Origin: Cutaneotrichosporon cavernicola
Taxonomy: Eukaryota > Basidiomycota > Tremellomycetes > Trichosporonales > Trichosporonaceae
Direction: 5' to 3'
NCBI RefSeq assembly: GCF_030864355.1
Contig: NC_083395.1
Location: 2,356,001-2,420,000 of the forward strand
Length of the DNA stretch: 64,000 nucleotides
Both the position numbers and the translations under genes were made by a program. A model generated the notes under the pieces. It saw only the letters and a list, made by a program, of their open reading frames with translations. It was not told where the DNA came from and ran no database searches. Every line of letters begins with the position of its first letter. Within the stretch, counting starts at the first letter, position 1. Of the stretch, positions 32,301 to 44,000 are shown in pieces.

Positions 32301-33944
32301 GGTGGGGTTGAACGTTGTGTTGGACGCATCAACTAAACCATCGTAGATCAACACCTCGGTGTCCTCAGTGACCCTCTGGTTGATGGTCGCCGTGTAAGGA
32401 GTGCCGCCCTCTGTGGGGAATATAGCGACGTCCACGGTTGTGCGACTGGCGCAGTCACCGATGTTGTTGCAGCCCGGGATTATGAGGTAGATCTTGTAAA
32501 AGCCCGCTGAGCCAACCCAGGGGTAAAGCGTGATGGAGGTGTCTGACGGGCTGTTGACAGGCACAGTCGAGGACATGTAACCCTGCTCCGTGCCAGAAAT
32601 GTTGGACGGGGCGTTTGCGTTGTCCCAGTCACCGATAGTGTGAATCGAGCTGTTTGAAGGCCCACAAAAGCCCTGGTTGTTCGATGAAACGGCCGATGCG
32701 TAAGCACCGTTGGAAAGGAGTTGGATGTAGTTGACACCGGCGCCTGCACCTTGCCAAGAGTCGAGGACAATATTGAATCCCGTCAGAGCTCTCGAACCTC
32801 CTTCGAAGAGGAAGTCCTGTGCGTGCACGTTGGGGTCGACGGAGAGAGGGCAATTCTTGCTGCAGGTCTTGATCTCTCGAGTCACTGGGTCCGTGTACTT
32901 GAGTGTCAACACGGTGTTGTCAGGCAGTGTGGTGACGGTGAATGAGGTCGTGCCACGACCCCCGACGAGACCGTTGGACATGCGGATACCGCTGCCTGTC
33001 AAGTACGAGTAGCCGAGGATGTTGACAGTAGCGACCGAAGCGTCGCGGGCAAGCCATGGTCCCGTATTCGGGCACACGATCGAGTCCGCGTTGTTGTATT
33101 GGTCCTGGTTGGTGGCGGGCGCAGCATTGATGTGCAGGCCGCCAAACTCGGAGGCGGCAGCGGGAATGGTAACTGGCACAAGATATCCTGAATCACCAGT
33201 TGTGATGGTGTTGGGAGGGGCGATGGATACAGACGCCATGGTGCGCGCAGTTGTGTTCGAGTTGTCGGCAAACTGCGTTGTAAACTCGCCCCCGAAATAG
33301 AGGCTACCGCCGTCCAAGCTTGACGAGATGGCCCGAACGCGACCGTTGAGTCCACCAAACGGCACAGCTGCCCACGCGGACGTCTCTGTTGACCAGCGGC
33401 CAACGTTTCCTAAGCTTTCGGGTGCTGAGAAGAATCCGCCCGCCCAAACATCATGGTCGGCGTCGTCGCAGTAGAGTGTTTCCACAGGGCCAGCAATGCC
33501 GGTGCCCATTGCTGAGAACTTGGCTTGAGATGGTGAGTATGAGACAACGCTGTTGGCGTTGATGCCACCAAACTGGTTGAACTCGCCGCCGACGTACAGA
33601 ATGCCGTCATTGGACCAGCACATGGACGAGATGCGACCGCCATCGTTTGTTGCACCGATCGGCGTCACTGTCCCGTCATCGGCGCGCATCACAAGCGTGT
33701 CAGCGGTCGCAGAATACGAGACGATCGTTCCGTTGTCTGCGGCTCTAACAGCAAAAGGTGATTGTGATGTGAACCAGTCTAGTCCGGCGAATTCGCCACC
33801 GAACACAACGCGGCCCATCTTGCTAAAGTTGACCGAGGGCAGATCATTTGGCGCTGGTGTCGAAGCGGCCGTGGCGAAGGGGGCGATGATAGCCGCGGCG
33901 ACAGCGAACGCCCCCAGCCGCCTTATTGGGGGGTTGCGCGGCAT
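29384..33944 (-). CDS. RAX2: RAX2-like cortical polarity protein with C-terminal SH3 domain
   Basis: Exon 1 is 33944-29435; a 43-nt intron leads to a second coding exon of only 8 nt (29391-29384), which adds Val-Leu-stop. The product is 1505 aa. A signal peptide (LGAFAVAAAIIAPFATAAS) is followed by a very large extracellular part made of Rax2-type kelch-like repeats (DGILYVGGEFNQFGG, LVLVGGSFKTRDWSN, YVYVGGQFTS, DIIIVGGNFAQAG). A Ser/Thr-rich segment lies near residue 610-640. One membrane span is near 1305-1335. The cytoplasmic tail ends in an SH3 domain (about 1451-1505) with the marks GELSMKAGQRV, DEWWYARD and GRQGVVPATYV. Rax2 marks growth sites in ascomycetes with Rax1. The splice that restores the SH3 end (PATYVL) strongly supports the 8-nt exon. 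Confidence 0.88.
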
Positions 33945-35799
33945 GTTTGGGGATGGGACTTGAAGTCTTTGGATTGTGATGTGAGGTGATGTGAGGGAGT
34001 TGACGATGGAGAGCGGGAACTTTGGGGAGCACTCGTTGGGTTGGAGGGTGAAGACACTTGCAGGAGTGTGTTGTTGGGATGGAGATGAGTGTTGTGTATC
34101 GTGTGTGGATGTCGATGCGCGTGTCTTTACGAGGATAAACGAATGTGGGAGGAGTCACAGAGGTCAATTGTCGAAGGGTTTAGAGGTAGAGGCCAAAGGT
34201 CATGTTCGTTGGGTTGCGAAAGGGGGGGGGGGAGGTTGGGAGGTGTTGGCTCGAGAGAAACAAATCAAGCTGCGTAAAGGCGGCTGTGATGTTAAAACAG
34301 GGGGAGGAAAGGAGGCGGGGGAAGGGGGATGTTGAAGAGGTCGAGGAGGGGGGCGAAAGAAGCACCGACGCAAAGCAAGAGGCGTGTGCGGTGCGATGTG
34401 CGACAAGGGGTAATTGCGTCGACCGGATGACGGAGGAGTGATGCCGGTGCGCAGGAGGAAGTGAAGAGGGAAGGGATGGGGCGGCGGGGAGGGTAATGAG
34501 GAGCAAGTAAAGGATGATGATGAGGAGGATGTAGATGGTAAGAGCGAGTGAAATGGTAGTGTGTGTGTATCAAACGTACGTACCAAACGGCCCACAAAGT
34601 CCTAACGGATGAGTGGGTTTGGCACTCTTGCTTGCCTCCCCCCAGGCCCCCAATCGTAATACGACTTGCAACCCTGGTGTTGTTGGGCTTTGGGGTGACG
34701 AATTAGATATTCCTAGTGAGCAGGGATGGGTATTGTATTCATGTTTCTATGAATTTAATGCGTTCCTAGGATTTGGGTAGGGAGGATAGCGGTAGGTGCA
34801 ATGGGGATGGGTGGGAATGACATGCCGTTCAGGGACAAGGATACAGCCATGCCGGCAGCAACGGGTGGCGGAATTTGTTGATTCATTGATCAACTAAGGT
34901 ATAATTACCAAGGCTTTGGTTTACTTGATCAGGGCGGAATGACACTTGCACTCTAACGGCAACTCTTATGAGCCCTGCTAATTCCTGAACTCACCTATTG
35001 CTGCAAACTGACATGATCCATCGTACATAACCTGGCCCCATCACTATCCCATCACTATCCCGCTATTCAAGGGATTTCCAACAGCCAACAGGCCAACAGG
35101 TTCCTGTCAGTCAGTCTTGGTGGCGGGTTTCCAACTTGCACTCTTTATCCATCCAACGCCGAGTATCTTGTACATGTGCAAGTTGTGTCAGAGTGACACA
35201 AATACACTCTAATGCAACTCGGGATCAATGCAGACCAGACGCGTATGGCACGACGCGTTCCAGTAGGGGTGGGAGGGCAAGTTGGGGGATTTTTGTCGGT
35301 GGCGCCGCTGTTTCAACCAACAAAGACAAGCCCGACATGCCTTACAAGCACGACACCAAGGGGCAACCAGGGCACGGGTAACTGCCACCCATGTCTCTTC
35401 ATACAGTAAATATTGTACCCGCTCTCACGCTCCCCATCAGAAACAGTTGTGGACTGAAAGAGGACGGGACATTCATCGCATCGGCATGTGAACAGGTATG
35501 TTTATGTAAAGGGGGTGTGGCGCTGTGGCTATCAAATATTGTGCAAATGCTATTAAATCAAGCCAAACCTTATTCCACCACAAGCTTGTTGCTGTTGATT
35601 ATGGCAAAGCGGTGATTACAGACCGTGGGAGACTATCTCACTTCAAGACCAACACGTGAGCCCCACATGAGGTGCCTTATTGCCGAAACGCCGTCGCCGC
35701 CCAGACCGGCAGTCTTTAGGCTCTTAGCCGGAACCGTGCCCAGAAGGCCCAGCAAGAAGCGTCACACGGCCAGCAACAACTTTCATCAACTCACTCACC
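33945..35799. other. Long divergent intergenic region RAX2 / PEX19
   Basis: The longest gap in the window (1.86 kb). The part next to RAX2 (34000-34600) is purine-rich on the plus strand, as expected for its pyrimidine-rich leader in the transcript. A short direct repeat (CCCATCACTAT twice) occurs near 35037-35060. I find no tRNA, coding exon or mobile element that I can support. Confidence 0.45.
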
Positions 35800-37077
35800 A
35801 TGCCAGCAGCACCATCCTCAAGCAAAGCAGGCGCTCCAAGCGGCTCATCCTCAGCCCCGCCTCCCAAGGCGACCGACTACCGCAGCGCGACGGTGGATGA
35901 TGACGACGACGACGAGGACCTAGACGATCTGGATGGTGGGCACCGTTCTGACCATTGTTGACAAGCAGACGTGCTCGACTCGTTCAACGCACCGTCCAAG
36001 CCGGCAACCAAGGCTGCAGCGCCCGCCGCCTCTTCTGCCTCTCCAGCTCCGGCAGCGGGTCTGAGCAGCGGTGGCGAAGACTTCGAGGCCGACCTGATGG
36101 AGGGGATGGAGTCTCTTCTGCGATCGCTTGCAAATGAGAACCCACCCGGTCCGATGCCAGACGCCCCTAGCGGTGGAGGTAAGGCGCGCGAGGCGACACC
36201 CGGTCTGGGCTCGGAGGAGGAAGACAAGGCCTTCCAGCGCGCTCTGGAGATGATGATGTCCGGCGAGGGTTTGGATGCGATGGGGCTTAACAAGGCGCCT
36301 GTCGCAGGTCCGAGTGCGCGCGGACCGCCGAAGGAGAAGGGCCAGGCGCTCAACTTTGAGGAGACGATCAAGCGCGCTATGGAGTCGGTCAACACTGGTG
36401 GCGCGGGAGCAGGCGCTGCGGGTGGGCGTGATGAGCTGCCTGGTGACCTGGCGGCTCTGCTGAAGCAGCTGGGCGAGGACCCGAGCGCACTGGACGGGTT
36501 TGGGGATGATGACGACGAGCTCGGTGGCCTACTTGACGGCATGATGGCGCAGCTCATGAGCAAGGAGGTCCTCGAGGAGCCTATGACTGAGCTCGCGGCC
36601 AAGGTGAGGGCTGTCCCATTCTCACGGGCAGGTCTGTGCGACTGCGATGCACTGTACAGACTTATGACTTATGACCAAGTACTGACCCCAGTACCCTGCA
36701 TATCTCGAGAAGCCGCCTGCTGGTGTCACTCCCGCCGATGTTGACAAGTACCGCAAGCAGCACGAGCTCGTCAAGCAGATCCTTGTCGTTTTCAAGCGGC
36801 CGGGTTACACGGACGACCAGGACGGCAAGGTGGTTGCCAAGCTGGTTGGCGAGATGCAGGACCTTGGCGGGCCACCCAACGAGATCATGGGAGATCTGCC
36901 CGAGGGCTTTGTGAGTGACTGTGGAAGGGTAGGCTTGAGGCTCCAAGTTAGGTGCCAAGTTAGGGCATCGTCCCTGCTAAGCCGGTACCGATAGACACCA
37001 ACCCAAGTCCCGAGATCCAGGCTAACAGACAGGACCTCGGAGCGCTTGGCGGTGAGGAGGGATGCGTGGTCATGTAG
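35800..37077 (+). CDS. PEX19: Peroxisomal biogenesis factor 19, farnesylated membrane-protein chaperone
   Basis: Exons are 35800-35935, 35969-36603, 36692-36910 and 37033-37077, encoding 344 aa; introns are 33, 88 and 122 nt. The protein has an acidic N-terminus with an Asp-rich run and DDLDDVLDSF (a Pex3-binding type helix), a central disordered part, and the helical cargo-binding domain (ALNFEETIKRAMES, LLDGMMAQLMSKEVLEEPM, YPAYLEKPPAGVTPADVDKY, QILVVFKRPGYTDD). The last exon encodes DLGALGGEEGCVVM, ending in the CaaX box CVVM for farnesylation. PEX19 binds newly made peroxisomal membrane proteins in the cytosol and docks on PEX3. Length and order agree with fungal PEX19. Confidence 0.95.
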
Positions 37078-37518
37078 ATGTAGGGGGATGCATGAGGGGA
37101 TGGTTACGGAGCCGGTGAGGATACGTAGGGTTGGGGCACATCGCATCGCCACGACTGCGAGTGTGGAGTGTTATCGAGATGGTCAAGAATAGACTTTGGC
37201 TAGACGTTTGTTGGTGATTGAGTCCTGTGAGTGTCTGCTGGCTGGCTTTGACCGAGTTGGAATGAGATCTTTGACTTGTTATGATCTTAATGTTAAACAA
37301 GGCAACACCCGGTTAGCCCCCACGCCTTTGTGCCTTACAAGACCCTACCCTATACCCTACCAGGCTTACTCGGGTAAGTTGCCTCACTTTCAGTATGTAA
37401 TCGAACGACACGCACAGCCATCAACCGCGCACAACCTTGTATCTAATACCAACTCATCACTCATCACTCATCACTCATCACTCGTCACTCGCCACTCTAC
37501 TATCTCACGCTCACTACC
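37078..37518. other. Intergenic region upstream of ABCG transporter
   Basis: About 440 bp in tandem orientation between PEX19 and the transporter. It ends with a heptamer repeat in the putative leader. No further gene. Confidence 0.5.
37451..37497. repeat. Heptamer tandem repeat (CTCATCA)n
   Basis: Four near-perfect 7-base units followed by two diverged ones, ending 21 bases before the transporter start codon, so probably within its 5' leader. Confidence 0.85.
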
Positions 37519-40500
37519 ATGCTCTGGCGCGCCGTGGTAGCAGCCGCTGCCGCCGCGACCACCGCCGCCCAATGTGTCAACTACGGCACGTCCGATGGTG
37601 GTAGTTCATGTCTCTGCCCCGCGGGCTTCTCACATCCAAACAGCAACAGCTGTGACCTCCCCAACTGCGGTGGATCACTGTACGATCCCGCCTCCGCTGC
37701 GGTTGGATTGGGCGATACCACCAATTGCGCGTGTACAGACGGTTGGACAGGTCCAGCATGTACAGGTACATATCTTATCTGGACATGCTGATCAAAGTGT
37801 GTAAGAGCGCGTCGGCGTGCGTCTCGGCTCTGAGCAAGTTCTACAATTCGTCCAATGCGATCTCGTCCGCCGCCCTCGATACGACCATGACCTGCTCGAA
37901 TGTGCCCACCGTATACTCGGCCTCGCAGATGTCGTGTAGCGTCAACCAGCCGACGTTACAGGCCATCTTTCCCGGCGTGGCGGAATTAACTATTTCGCGC
38001 TCACTCAATTCGTCGCGCGTCCCGGGTTCCGACCGCGCGCTCAACCAGGCCGGCATTGCTAGCGGAACGGCCGAGGCTTGGGCCCAACTCTGGCTTAACG
38101 GCATCGAACAGTTCTACTGTCACGCAACAGAGTGTAACCAGACCATTACGCAGAAAAGCACCTTCAATTCGTCGCTGTGGGAGTGCACCGGGCTCGCGTG
38201 TACTTGTCGGCCTGGGTCGTCGTTCTGCGGCGGCGGCCAAGCGGCCGCCCAGAACCTCACGGGCCCGATTAATGGTCTCACGGGACCTCTGTTGATCGAC
38301 TGCGGCGATGGCACGTGCCAGTTCAAACAGTCATTCTTGAACGCCCTCTTTGGTGCAAACGGCCTCACATTGTCCGACTGCTCATTCGGAGAATGTGTCG
38401 AGCAGTTCGTCATCAACCAGGCGATGGGAATTGTCGGCCACACCAGCACCAGTGATGGGTTGAGCGGCGGCGTGATTGCTGGCTTGGCGGTCGTTGGCGC
38501 CATCATCCTCGCCATTATTTTGATTACGATCTGGGGTCTCATCGTGCGTAACAAGGCGCGCAAGGCTGTTGGCGACGCTGCGTTCGAGAAGCGCGGTTCT
38601 GGGGTCGGGCTAGCGTGGAGCGGGGTTGGATACGAAGTCAAGTCGCACGGCCGGGGACTATACGCCACGACATTGAGCTGGTTACGTGGTTGGGGTTCGC
38701 CGACGACCCACGCCCACGACCAGGAGGACGGGTCTGGGATCGGACCGAATGGTGGCCGTATCGTGCTCCGCGATACGCGCGGTGACCTCCCGGCCGGTGG
38801 ATTCTGCTGTGTCCTCGGCCCCTCGGGTGCCGGCAAGTCGACGCTCATCGACATTCTCGCGGGTAAGCGCAAGGCCGGCCGCGTAGAGGGCAAGGTCGCG
38901 TATATCCACGACGGGCACCAGCGCGTCAAGGTCGGCTACTGCGACCAGTCTGACGTTCTCTCACCAACCGCGACCGTGCTCGAGACCCTCCAGTTCGCAG
39001 CATACCTCCGCCTCCCCGAGAACATTCCCAAGGCAGTCAAGGACGAGCGCGCGCTCCAGGTTCTCCACGAGCTGGGACTGGAACACATTGCCCAAACTCG
39101 CGTCGGGTCCGGCGAACACCGCGGCATCTCGGGCGGCGAGATGCGTCGCGTCTCGATCGGCGTCGAACTCGTCGCTGATCCCGACGTGCTTGTTCTCGAC
39201 GAGCCTACGTCCGGCCTCGACTCGGTCAGCGCCGCTCGTATCGTGTCCCTCCTCAAAGCACTTGCTGAGGAGCACCGTACCACCATCATCGCATCGATCC
39301 ACCAGCCCAGCTCGGCACTGTACCACTCTTTCGCGCAGGTATTGCTCCTCGCCAACGGCCGCCAACTCTACTTCGGTCCTGGAGGTTCGGTGCCAGCAGA
39401 CTTCTTCGCCAAGTACGGATACCCCTGTCCGCCGGGGTACAATGTCGCCGACCACCTGATCGAAATCGCCACCGAGAACCCACAAGGTCTCCCAACCGGT
39501 GCTGATGCGGCGCTCTCAACTCGTCCTCCAATCGACTCATACGCGTCCGACAACTCGCATAAGGCTGAACAAGATGGTAACATCCCCCTAAAAACTTTGA
39601 GTCGGATGAGCAACGAATTCGATCTAGCCCAAATCCAGCAGGCGAGCACTGAGCGAAAGTGGTGGCCAACCTCGCACCCAGCCACGACCTTCCTCACCCA
39701 GCTCGGCGTACTCGCAACCCGCGAGTGGAGAATGCTCATGCGCGACAAGACCCTCCTCCTAACCCACGTCCTTATATCAGCCATCATTGGCGTCTTTGCA
39801 GGCGGCCTATACTTCAACGTCAACCTAACCATTGCGGGGTTCCAGAACCGCGTTGGATCACTCTTCTTCCTCGGCGCCCTCATTAGCTTTACCTCGCTGA
39901 GTGCGCTGAACAACATGGTCGAGATGCGGCCCCTCTTCCTCCGCGAACGTTCTGGCGACTATTACAGCCCGCAGGCCTGGCTTGTCTCGCGTCTGCTCTT
40001 TGATGTAGTGCCCCTCCGCATCTTGCCCGCCATTATCGTTTCCGTTATCTTGTATTTCATGGTCGGGCTCGCGCACAACGCTGCAAACTTCTTCAAGTTC
40101 CTTCTGATTGCGGTCGAGTTCGCAATCGTCATGGCGCTGTACAACTTCCTCCTTCCCAGCGTGTTCACCCATCCAAGTGTGGCCACTCTTCTGTCGTCCG
40201 CGTTTTTGCTGTTCAACCTGACCTTTGCTGGTGAGTCGGCGTTGGGAGGATGGGTGGGTGGTGGGGTTGAGAGAGGGAGAAAGAGAGGGAGAGGGAGTGG
40301 GAGAAAAATGGCCAAAGTCCCCGCTAACCCCAGGCTTCTTCATCAACATCTCCAACATTCCCCCCGTCCTCCGCTGGCTTCGCTATCTCGCCCCGCTTGG
40401 ATATATGCTCGAAGCGCTGACTGTCAACGAAGTTGGATCGGGCCTCATGATCGTCGACGTGCTCCAGGGCGTTCCCATCGAAATCTCGGCCGTGCCAATC

Positions 40501-40629
40501 ATGCAGTCGCTCTTCGGGTTCGTCGAGGGGCATTATTACCGCAACGTCCTGATCCTGTTTGGGTGGATCGCGGGGTTCCTGTTGATGCTGGTGGGTACGG
40601 TTATTTACTTCTTGCGCGAGAAGCGCTAG
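37519..40629 (+). CDS. ABCG-family transporter with Cys-rich extracellular N-terminus (ADP1-like)
   Basis: Exons are 37519-37765, 37798-40230 and 40334-40629 (introns 32 and 103 nt), encoding 991 aa. A signal peptide (MLWRAVVAAAAAATTAA) leads to a Cys-rich EGF-like extracellular region (CLCPAGF, CACTDGWTGPACT) with several Asn-glycosylation sequons. A membrane span follows near residue 304-330 (GGVIAGLAVVGAIILAIILITIW). The nucleotide-binding domain has Walker A GPSGAGKST (~423), signature SGGEMRRVSIG (~527), Walker B VLVLDEPTSGLD and the H-loop in ASIHQPSS. A C-terminal six-span membrane domain of ABC2 type follows. This half-transporter layout with a large ectodomain is that of yeast Adp1. 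The substrate is unknown. The first short intron joins exon 1 to VCKSASAC in phase. Confidence 0.92.
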
Positions 40630-40979
40630 GAAAGGAAATGGGGAGGGGGAGGGGGAGAGAGGATTGGTTGGGTTGGAATACTAGGATACCTGGATACCTT
40701 GGATACTATAATGCATGTGTTGGGTGATGGTGTTGGGGTGGCTGTACCTCGGTTATGCGGGCTGGCCAGCTGTAGATGCTGTAGACAACAAGGACGAGCT
40801 GCTAATTGCTAGGGCATATATGGACAAGACACTTGAAAGTGGGGCGCAACATTCGATTATTGGTACAACTTGTGGGCAGCGTCAACGTCAACAACCTGTA
40901 CATGTCTATGCTATGGTGATGATTGTGGATATGGTGGCGCTGGGCCTGGATTCTAAATGTTTGTCTCTTCTTTCTCCCG
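40630..40979. other. Intergenic, convergent 3' ends
   Basis: About 350 bp with short GGATACCT direct repeats near 40683-40710 after the transporter stop. No gene seen. Confidence 0.5.
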
Positions 40980-43494
40980 CTAGTGCGTGTGGAAGCACGT
41001 CGCACAAACGCCGTTCGCCTTGAACACGTTCTGCGTAAAGTCCGCACATCCACACACACCGCATGCGCGCGCCCGCCCGTTGCCGCCCTGGCGGATGTGC
41101 ATCGCGCCAAGCCCGTGGCTGAGGGGCGCATCGTCGTCGTCGCTATGCTCGAACGGACTACGCGCTGCCTGCACTTGCGGAGTGAACCGTGGCGGCGACA
41201 TCTGGCCCGAGCGGCCTGAGCCCTGGCTCTTGTCCTCGTCGCTCGCCATCGGTGTCTTGCTTAGCGTCGACGAGCGTGACCGGCCACCCGTCATGCGCCT
41301 ACTCGGTGGGGGTGGAGGCGGCTTACGCGCAGTGCTTCCAGCACGCGACCGTCCTGTCGCTGGCGAGGCTGGCGTGGAAACTAACGCCGAGCCGTCGTCG
41401 ACCTCGCCGTGCTCGCTGCCTGAGTCGAGGGTGCTGTTCAGCGTGCTCCGGCTAGGGCTGTGGCCCAGCGGCATCGGTGCCACGCTCTTTCTAAACTCCC
41501 TGGGTGGGAGCGAGCGAGCCTTCGGCAGCGACGGACGCTGCGGTACAACAGGCTTGTCCTCCACCTCCTCAGTGTAGGCTTTGGGGAACATGCCCGATCG
41601 GCCGTTCGACTCACCGATCAGCCAATCTGTGCTCCCTGGCACCTCGGCCGTCACCTCAACGAGCTGACCACGGCGGAGGGGCAGCTCGTCCGTTTCCCGG
41701 CCCTCGTAGTCGAATAGAACTTTCACCCACCGCCCAGCGGGCGATGGCGGGGACGTGAGTGCACGCCGCCGTGTGTCTGGTGGAGACAGCGGCCCCAGGC
41801 CAGTCACAACACTCGCGACACTCTGCGAGCGCGCGCGGTTAAGCGTAGGCGACGGGCTCGATCGCTTGTACGGGTCATCGTCGCTGTCGAGGGCAACGCG
41901 CTCGCGCTCCTCGTCACTCAAGTTGCCGTACTTGGATCTACCAAAGGCGCTCTTGCCCTTGCTGGCCGCCTTGGAAGCGCTCTTGCCAGCCGAGTTGGCA
42001 CTCTTCATCCCGAACGACCCGATCGTCGCCATGATGCCCTTCTTCGGCTTGGCTGCGCCAGCCGACGCCGTGCTGTTGCTCCGTTCTCTTCCCTCTACCT
42101 GCGGCCGCGATTTTGAACCCGACCGCGGCCGGTCCTCGACCTCGACCTGCGACTGCGACTTGCTGCGGGCGCGCCCCTCAACCTTGCTGTCCCGCCGCTT
42201 CGTAGGCGAGTATACTTCGAGATCCTCGTCCGAGTCGGGGCGCTTGGCGTACGTAGAGCGCGTTGGCGTTCTACCTGACGAGCGGGCAGACGCGTTCGAC
42301 TTGGCTCTGGCGCGCGATGCTGATGGCTCGTGGCTGCTGTCAGTTTTGTTCTTATCATTGCTCACCTCGAAGGGAACGATGCACGCAGGTCGCCAAGGAT
42401 CTCCTTGCACGACGCAAAGTACTCGAGCTCGGCGTCGAGCCAGTCGGTCAGCGCAGTAAACTGCTCGACCTCCTGCTTCTTAATGTTCTGCATCTGGAGG
42501 GCAGTGTCCTCCTCAGCCTCATCACTAGGTGTTAGCGCATACCACGCCCTCAGTGCTCTTGCACGCCCCGCGCTCACTCACAGTCGCAGTTGCGCAATCT
42601 CGACCTCCTGCTCCAACACCGGGTTCTCCTTCTTACTCGTGCGCATCCGAGCCAAAGCCGAATCAAGAGTCAATCTGTGTCGTCAGCCACCGATCCGAGC
42701 GCGGCACGCACCGTCGTGAATCCATCTTCCGGCGATACGCCTTGTACTCATTGACACCCTCCAGGGACGCCTCTGCGAAAGGTTAGCTCGGGCGCCGCAC
42801 TGGTGCACCACCAAGCAATCACACGCACCAGTGTTGGAGATAAAGCCCTCCTGCAGGCGTAGGCTGAATTCGTCCTGTACCTGTGCGTCAGCGTTCCTTT
42901 AGTCATGCAGCGTACGCCTGCAATCTTGACACGCGCACGTCCAAACTGAATGAGTGCGTCACCTCTTCGTCAGCACGGACGTACAGTCGTACGAGATGAA
43001 CTCACCAAATGCGCCGCCTGCGTCATTGCCATAATCTATCATGACGAGTCCGAGCGCCTCGGACACTCGCATCTTGTCCTTGCCCGAGCCAGCGGGCGGG
43101 TGTGGGTCCGCGCTCGGCTTGAGCTTGGACAAGTGGTCGTAGAATGCTTGGGAGGTAGCATGGAGGCTGGTGATCAGCACATTTGGTAAGAACGAGGGAT
43201 CCTCCTTCGGTGGCACATCGCACACTGCGATGCGACGACTTACCGCTCAACGCCAATCTTGAGCGGCTCGATTTCGGCCTCAAACTCGGCAAAGTCCTCA
43301 GAGAACTCTGTCTTCTCGCCCGAGAAGACCTAGGCGTGAGCGAAGGGGAGAGAAGCAATGAGCAGCAGTGACGTACCTTCTCGTTGGTCCATTGTGTAAC
43401 CTTGTTCAACTGGGCGTGAGCTGCTGCTGTCGTGGAGGCCGAGGAAGGTCGATTGATGTTGCCAACGTACCTGTTTGAGAGCTTTGCGCTGCAT
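40980..43494 (-). CDS. BAR-SH3 membrane-curvature protein with C-terminal Cys motif
   Basis: Ten exons: 43494-43471, 43409-43377, 43329-43244, 43166-43006, 42962-42916, 42880-42829, 42772-42712, 42674-42582, 42524-42366 and 42336-40980. The protein is 690 aa. Residues 1-~250 form a BAR domain (MQRKALKQLNKVTQWTNEKV, EFEAEIEPLKIGVERLHATS, EALGLVMIDYGNDAGGAFG, DALIQFGRARVKIAGVQDEF, MDSRRLTLDSALARMR), which dimerises and bends membranes. A Ser/Arg-rich disordered linker leads to an SH3 domain (~439-492: VKVLFDYEGRETDELPLRRGQ, DWLIGESNGRSGMFPKAY). The last ~29 residues carry CGVCGCADFTQNVFKANGVC...C, a possible zinc knuckle. This fits fungal endocytic or vesicle BAR-SH3 adaptors. All nine introns are in phase; the last is only 29 nt. 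Confidence 0.87.
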
Positions 43495-44000
43495 GTCGTG
43501 GTGATGCGATGGTAAGAAAGTGAATCAGACAAGATACAAGATACAAGAGACAAGAGACAAGGAGTGGGTAGTTGTAGTTGTTGAAGTAAATGCTGACAGT
43601 TGTCAAGTGAAGTCTACCATCACAATCACTTTGTTTCGTGGGTTGGTTTGAGTATATCAAGCCATTACAAGCCATTACCATTACATTGTCAAGTCTCAAA
43701 CCTAGATATCTTTGATACTGTAGTATCTTTGATACGATCACCTTCCCTCCACCTTGCACCTGGGTGTGATGGGTGATGGGTGACGGACTTTAGAGGTCCT
43801 CGTCCAGACCTTTACGTAATCAACCCTCACCCTGTACCAATATGATATCACTACCCCAGATATCAACCTCACGTGTCAAATGCCAAAGATGAGCGGACAT
43901 CAAAGCGCACAGACATGACGCGACCTACAACCAACTCCAAATATTGCAACTCCGCATCCCGCACCGCCCACCACAAACAGTTGTCACACGACCAACAACA
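43495..44000. other. Divergent promoter region
   Basis: About 500 bp between divergent starts of the BAR-SH3 and CofD-like genes. It includes ACAAGAT/ACAAGAG tandem repeats near 43528-43562 and a duplicated TATCTTTGATAC element near 43707-43735. No gene seen. Confidence 0.5.
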
